Assembly (NCBI GenBank): GCA_029204225.1
Contig: MU832637.1
Location: forward strand, 1-64,000
Reading direction: 5' to 3'
DNA: 64,000 bases
Source of the DNA: Diphasiastrum complanatum
Lineage: Eukaryota > Streptophyta > Lycopodiopsida > Lycopodiales > Lycopodiaceae
Shown: piece after piece, positions 46,401-52,400 of the stretch
How positions within the stretch are numbered: position 1 is the stretch's first letter
Layout of the letters: each line of letters begins with the position of its first letter
Translations under genes and position numbers: made by a program
Notes under the pieces: generated by a model
The model's input: only the letters and a program-made list of their open reading frames with translations
Told to the model about the DNA's origin: nothing
The model's database searches: none

Positions 46401-49400
46401 AATAGGGAAGCAACTAGGCTTCTCCCTTTTTGTTCTTCATAGGCGCGCTTTTTGCGGCGGAGTGTACGATGGAGAGATCGACGAACAGTGGGTAGAATTA
46501 ATGGCTCATGTCTGCGTGCGTGTGTAACACGGAGATGGAGGGAACAACACTCATCATCAAACCATGGAGGTCGAGCAGGATGAGCTGGTGTGAATGCGTG
46601 TCGGTGGGGTGTGGATGGAAAGGAAACTAAGGCAGCTGTGTGAAGTGAGGTGGTAAGAAAACGGGCCTGTGACTCCAACAGGTTATCATGCGGGAAATGA
46701 TGGAGTAAAGACACATGGGCTTCCTGGTAAGTCTCAATGTAGGGGTGAGCGAAGATATATCTGGGAGCACGGGCAATGGAGGAACGAGGTGGAGACCGTG
46801 AAGTTGGGACAAAGCCCAGGTGGAAGGATAAAAAGGAATGATTAGAGAGAGTAGTGGGAATGACCTCGAAGTGTGATATCAGTGGGATGAAGGATGGTGA
46901 CCCCGTGAGATAGTCAACAACAGTGTGCCCGCCACTATGAGGGTAGCATGTGTAGCTGCCTGAATCAGGCCAACAGGCTAGGCCATTATAAATGGCTATC
47001 TCGTGAGCTTCTCCTAGCTGCAACAAGTACTCATCATAACCAGTGATAGGTCCCAGTGCGTCAGCTGAAGTCCTGGTAACTCCCATATCATCACAATCAA
47101 TGCCTCGTATGCGTAGCTGGTCGTCAGCATCATGGAACTCTGACTGTTACGCAGCTGTTTTGGCGTTAAAATCGCCAGTAGGAAGAATAGAGCCTCGGTC
47201 TGAGAATCTGATTATATTGTGGAGAGATCAGTGAATGGCGAGCCAATGCCCTCTATGTAAGAGGAGGACTCTGGAGGGAAGTAGCACGCAACAATGAAGC
47301 GATCTCTGACCAATCCGATATCACGTCCAATGAGATGAACCCATATATATCGTGCATACTCGTCATGTTTGATAAACTCTATAGTCGAATGTAGTGACTC
47401 TCTGTATAAACATGCGACCCCACCTGAATCTCTACCGCTCGTGGATCTCGCCTCTGCCCTGTATACTGAGTCCCACATGTAGCCTGAGAATGTAGGTAGG
47501 CCTCTAATCTGACTCTCATGTGTCTCCATAAAGAACAGAATACCTGTATCTGTGATGAAATCCTTAAGGTCGCCGACAGTAGATGAAGAGTGTATACCAT
47601 TACAATTCCAAATCCCAATACGCAGATGGTGTGGACGGGGCCTCGGGATGCTCCTGTACCCGGGGACCCCAACTCCCTATTGATGGGAGCCAATGGGTAC
47701 ACTGTCAAGGTAACGAACCTGTCCATCTCGATAAATCACACGCTGGCCCGACGCCTTGGCTTCCTGGAAGGCTTGACGCCTTTCTTCCACTTGGATGTAT
47801 GCGAGGTCATCGTCCATGAAGATTTGTGTATCTTTCACCTTAGCTCTCTTACGTAGGACATCTCTACGAGTGATAGATGAGGTGAAACGAAAAATCAAGG
47901 TAGTATTATCTTGTTTTGTCCGCCATGCCGTATCAAGCCCTTCACTATGGTGGTCTAAAGTGGTTTCAAGAAAATGTTTTGGTTCTTCAATGGCGTTTTG
48001 GGTATCTACAATGCCACGCACCCGAATATTGAGAGCTTTGCTGCCCCGAAGTCTCTCCTCCGAAAGAGTAGCTAAAATAACCGAGGAGATAGGTGCAGAT
48101 GGTTTGGTTCCTTTCTTGAGCACCGCTGCCCAAGACATGGTTTTCTTATGTTGCTCAATCTTATCCTCCATTTCTTTGAGACGGTTTGAGGATTCCGGTG
48201 TGGCGAGGATAGGTTGGGCTCTAAGCTCATGCGTCAATGCGTCCATTTCTTTTTTCAGTTTATCATTCGCCTCTATGAACTCCGTCTTCAATCCCAAATT
48301 CTCAGCCTGCAGGTCCCCCATTTTCGCTTTGATCTTGCCATTTTCTTCTTCCAAATAGCTTACCTATGGTTGAAGTTCCCGCAATTCCCGTTTTAGCCAA
48401 CCTAGTTCATAGACAAAGAATCCCTCCATAGGTTGGGAAGGAGTGTAATCGTGAGACAAATGAGCAGAAACAATTGCCGAAAACGGGGTGGAACTTCCTT
48501 GTGTTGTTTGCTGTCCATCAACACTGTTGTCTTGGTGCGGTGGCAGCTGAGGATTGTCGCGAACGGTTTTGTTTCGTATCGCGAACGATTTTGTTTCTTT
48601 GTATTTTCTTGGCAGCTACAGCCAGACTTGGGAAGGGACATGCCACCTTGGTCCAGCTTGAGCAAGTTTGCTTTCAAAGATTTATTCGGGACACCCCGAG
48701 TAAGTGTCAACTATTTGATACTTTTGTCTCCCCCATAGCATTGTATGCTGCAAAGACATGGTCTCCAAGGCTCACCTCAGTTGATTGGGCCAGTATCTCA
48801 TGTCTACAGGTCCTTATGCTATCATGGATGATACGGGCTAAGCCCTCTATCCCGCACCAGATTATCCTAGCAGAGTTTGCAGTTCCACCTCTACAACTTG
48901 ATGCCATATTCCCACTGATGCACAGAGATACACACAGGCGGCACTCATATCATCTCAGCACCTTCATAGTTTGGACTATCACATATCATGGTTCTCACAG
49001 GCATCACGTCTACCGGATACCTTTGGCATCTCTATCATGGACCTTCCATCGGGTACCCACAATTATATCAGACGTTTTCTCTATAGAGCATATCTTCGTC
49101 GTACATGGAAGAGCCAATTAGGTGTTAAACCCGACTATTACAGGACTCACTTCTTGGCGATGGATGCTATGGGGACCCCAGTTCTACCACGCTATTTAGA
49201 CTTCAGATTATCCCACGGTCTAAGATTCACACTGGGTCAACTACGAGTCTCATCACATCAGCTTGAGATTGAGGTTGGACGTTTCCATGGTACCCCACGA
49301 GAGGAGCGGATCTACCAGAATGTTCACTGTCTGAGGTGGAGTCCGATGAGCATTTTTTATTCAGATGTCCACCGCCACAGGTTGATGCTTCGTCCTCAGC

Positions 49401-52400
49401 TGCTATGGGAGACACATGCCACACCTACACGCAGCACACCACTCCCGAGAACATCTCCTCGTTGAATGAGTACATTTCTAAGCAATTTGCCGCTTTTCTT
49501 TCACAACTCAATGAACTTCGTGCGGATTTGCTTACTAAGACTGCCACGATTGACGCTCAACAGACTGAAATTGCTTCTCTTTGTGCTGCACTTAGTGCTT
49601 TGCAAAGGGACATCATCCCTAATATCTCCCACGCTGTTGAGGATACTAAGGCATCCATGAGTAAGCTTCCCCTACTTGAGCGCCAGATACATGACACTGT
49701 TGAGTGCACTGCCCGGATTCCCGTTAATGAACAGCGGCTTCATGAGACGGTGGAACATGTACAGAAAGTACCTACTCTCGAGCAAGAAGTATGTGAGACC
49801 AAATCATGGGCTTCTATCCTGAGATCATCTACCACCTCTTCGTCTTTTGTAGCACCCTCCTTAGACACCACGGTACAAGGCGTCTTGGCAGAACAACAAC
49901 GTCGGGATGACAAAAAGCTCAACTTAAGATTCCGGGGTCTTCCTACTGAGGGCACAGCACTGGACCAGGTTACCTCTTTGTTTACTTCACGCATGGGGCT
50001 CTCAGTTCCAGGTATCCAATATGCTTGGCACCTCCAGCATGATCCGAAGGTATTATTTGTCAAATTCAAAACTATGGACGACCGGCAGACAGTTCTTCGT
50101 GCGCGTCGTACTCTCCAAGGCTCGCAGATTTACATAGATGATGACCTTACTCACTGCCAATGGTTACAGCGTAAAACTATTATTCAGGAGGCAAGGACGA
50201 AACAACAGCAAGTGGTATTTACAAATGGCAACCCTCACTTTTTCTCCAAGCATCAATAGGAAGTTGGGGTACTCGGGCATGGGAGCAACCTAATAGCCCC
50301 AGCTAGCGTCACATTCAGTTTTTGGAATTGTGGCGGCCTCTCCACCTCTTCTACAGCGACAGCGTTTACCCATACGCACGAGAGTTGTTCAGAGACTCGG
50401 AGACGATGACCTTCTCCATCATCTTCACCATCATCCACAATATCAAGAGCATCTATCATGTCTTACTTCAATAGAGTTCCAACTCTACCAAGACCTGTTA
50501 TTTGACTTCGTATATATACAGCTCATGACTTTGACTAGTATATCATTTTATCATGATATCCTTTATGGTAACTACTCATTTCGAGTTTCTATCAAAACTC
50601 ATTGTCTCTGGTTTCCCTTCACCCTACATAGTACACTAACACCATCCATCCCATTCACAAAAATGGTGACCTCAAAACTCCAGGCAGTTAACTACGATAC
50701 TATCATGATCGGGCATGTTATTGCAAACCTATATGATATCATTCTCCAATCAGCGATAAATTCTAAGGCTAAGATCAGGAGATGACATGCTTTGAGCCAA
50801 GTAAGTTTCCAAGCTCACTATTCCAAACCATGTTTTCACTCTTCGGGCTATCCTTGAGGGGGACAAATATAGGAGAGAGGGTTTACGACCGTTTAGTTGA
50901 CTTCAAGAAAGCCTTTGACTATGTCCCATGTTCCCTTCTGATCTAGAGGCTACGAGATCTTGGTTTCTCCAATGACACGATCATAGCAATGATGACACTT
51001 CATGAGAGAATTCTAGGTTGCTCTCGAAGTGACGAAGGTATTTTAGAGCATAAATGTATTATGGAGCATCATTGGGGTGAAGCATGGTTGTTCCTCTCAC
51101 CTACTCTTTTTGGATCATATAATGACGAGCTTGAGAGAGTCATTGGGCAATGTGGTGGTGCAATTTGCAGACTTTGTGCCATTTTAATTGACATCCTTCT
51201 TTATGCAAATGATGTGGTTCTAGTCTCCACAATAGAGAGGTTTTAGAGAGACAGTTGGACAATCTTCATGCTTTTTGTACCAAATGGGTTTGGGGGTTAA
51301 CATTGCAAAGACCAAGGAATTGGTCTTCAATACACCCAAGGCCTTCATGCAACGATAGGAGCTCATCTTTGACGAACAGCCGCTAGAGATTGTATAATGC
51401 TACATTTACCTAGAGGTGCTCTTTATTGGCCATATATTTGGTATGAGACATGCAGCTACCACTTGACTTGGGAAGGCATGCTTCCCTTGTCCAGTTGGAG
51501 AGGATTTGTTTTCAGAATTTATTCGAGATGCCCCAAGTGTCAGCTTTTTTATACTATTGTTACCCCCATAGCCTTATATGCAACAAAGACATGGTGTAGT
51601 CTCACCTCATCTTATTGGGCCAATATTTCACACATGCAGATTATTATGTTATCACCCATGAGAGACACAATAAAAGAATATTTTACTAAATTATGCCGTG
51701 TCATGCTGTGCATGAATCCGTAGTGTCGACATTAGGAGAATGTTGGCTAAGAGGACAATGAGAGAAGAATGATGAGGCATTATTCTTCTTATGGAGTTAC
51801 TACTCTACGTACTTATCTTGAGATCAATTAAATCTATCATTTCGTGGAGAATGTCATGTAAGATGGTGTTTCTAGGCAAAACATGCCAGTTTTTCATGCT
51901 TAGACCTTAAAAATGGTAGGCGGCATAATATTATCTATGAGAAAATCAAGAATAGAGATCCTTCACAAATTTTTGATTTTATATTCTTTAAATTCAATTC
52001 TTTACTCTAAAGCATTGGGATGATTTTTCAGCATACTCAAGTACCTAAATAACTATTGTTTTAAGGTAGCAAGAAATAGACTCCCCTCAAAAAGAGTTTT
52101 TTTTTAAAAAAAACGTTGAGCTTACATGATTCAAGCAATAATGCCACATACATTGCACATAGTAGTAAATAATTGATTTCTAACATAAATTAGGTTGTTA
52201 CAGCATTTTGATTTGTTGCTAGAAAAATACTTTGGAAGATGACTTATCTGACGATAGAAGTTAAGGCTAGCAATTTCCACCTATAGGATGAATCATAAGC
52301 TCTTGTTGTACTTACTTGTTTGGTTATAAGTGATTGTCTTTTCTTCTTTCAACTTCACTCGCTTTTTAGAAGTAGGCATAAAGAAATCTGCCATATCACA

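Larger units (their letters stand above)
45437..48610 (-). mobile_element. LINE F (non-LTR retrotransposon), the most complete copy in the window
   Basis: Minus-strand element in intron 2 (same sense as the host gene): ORF1 (48354-47677), endonuclease (47726-46850), linker (to 46352) and RT (46297-45456). The 3' end is cut just past the RT palm (VFNTSKAFM) at the join with Copia E, so the C-terminal part and tail are missing. The 5' end near 48610 meets a LINE G1 fragment pointing the other way. Frameshifts divide ORF2 into about four pieces. Confidence 0.82.
49408..51723 (+). mobile_element. LINE G2: ORF1 joined to a decayed RT, endonuclease missing
   Basis: ORF1 at 49408-50259 is open. It is followed by about 350 bp of unclear sequence and then by RT starting at SKLQAVNYDTIMIGHVIANLY (about 50660). 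The endonuclease region is absent. RT pieces in several frames reach 51723. Plus strand, antisense to the host gene, in intron 2. Confidence 0.72.

Noticed and set aside
47795-48358. 187-codon plus-strand frame
   Set aside because: Antisense shadow of LINE F ORF1, which has the family motifs on the minus strand.
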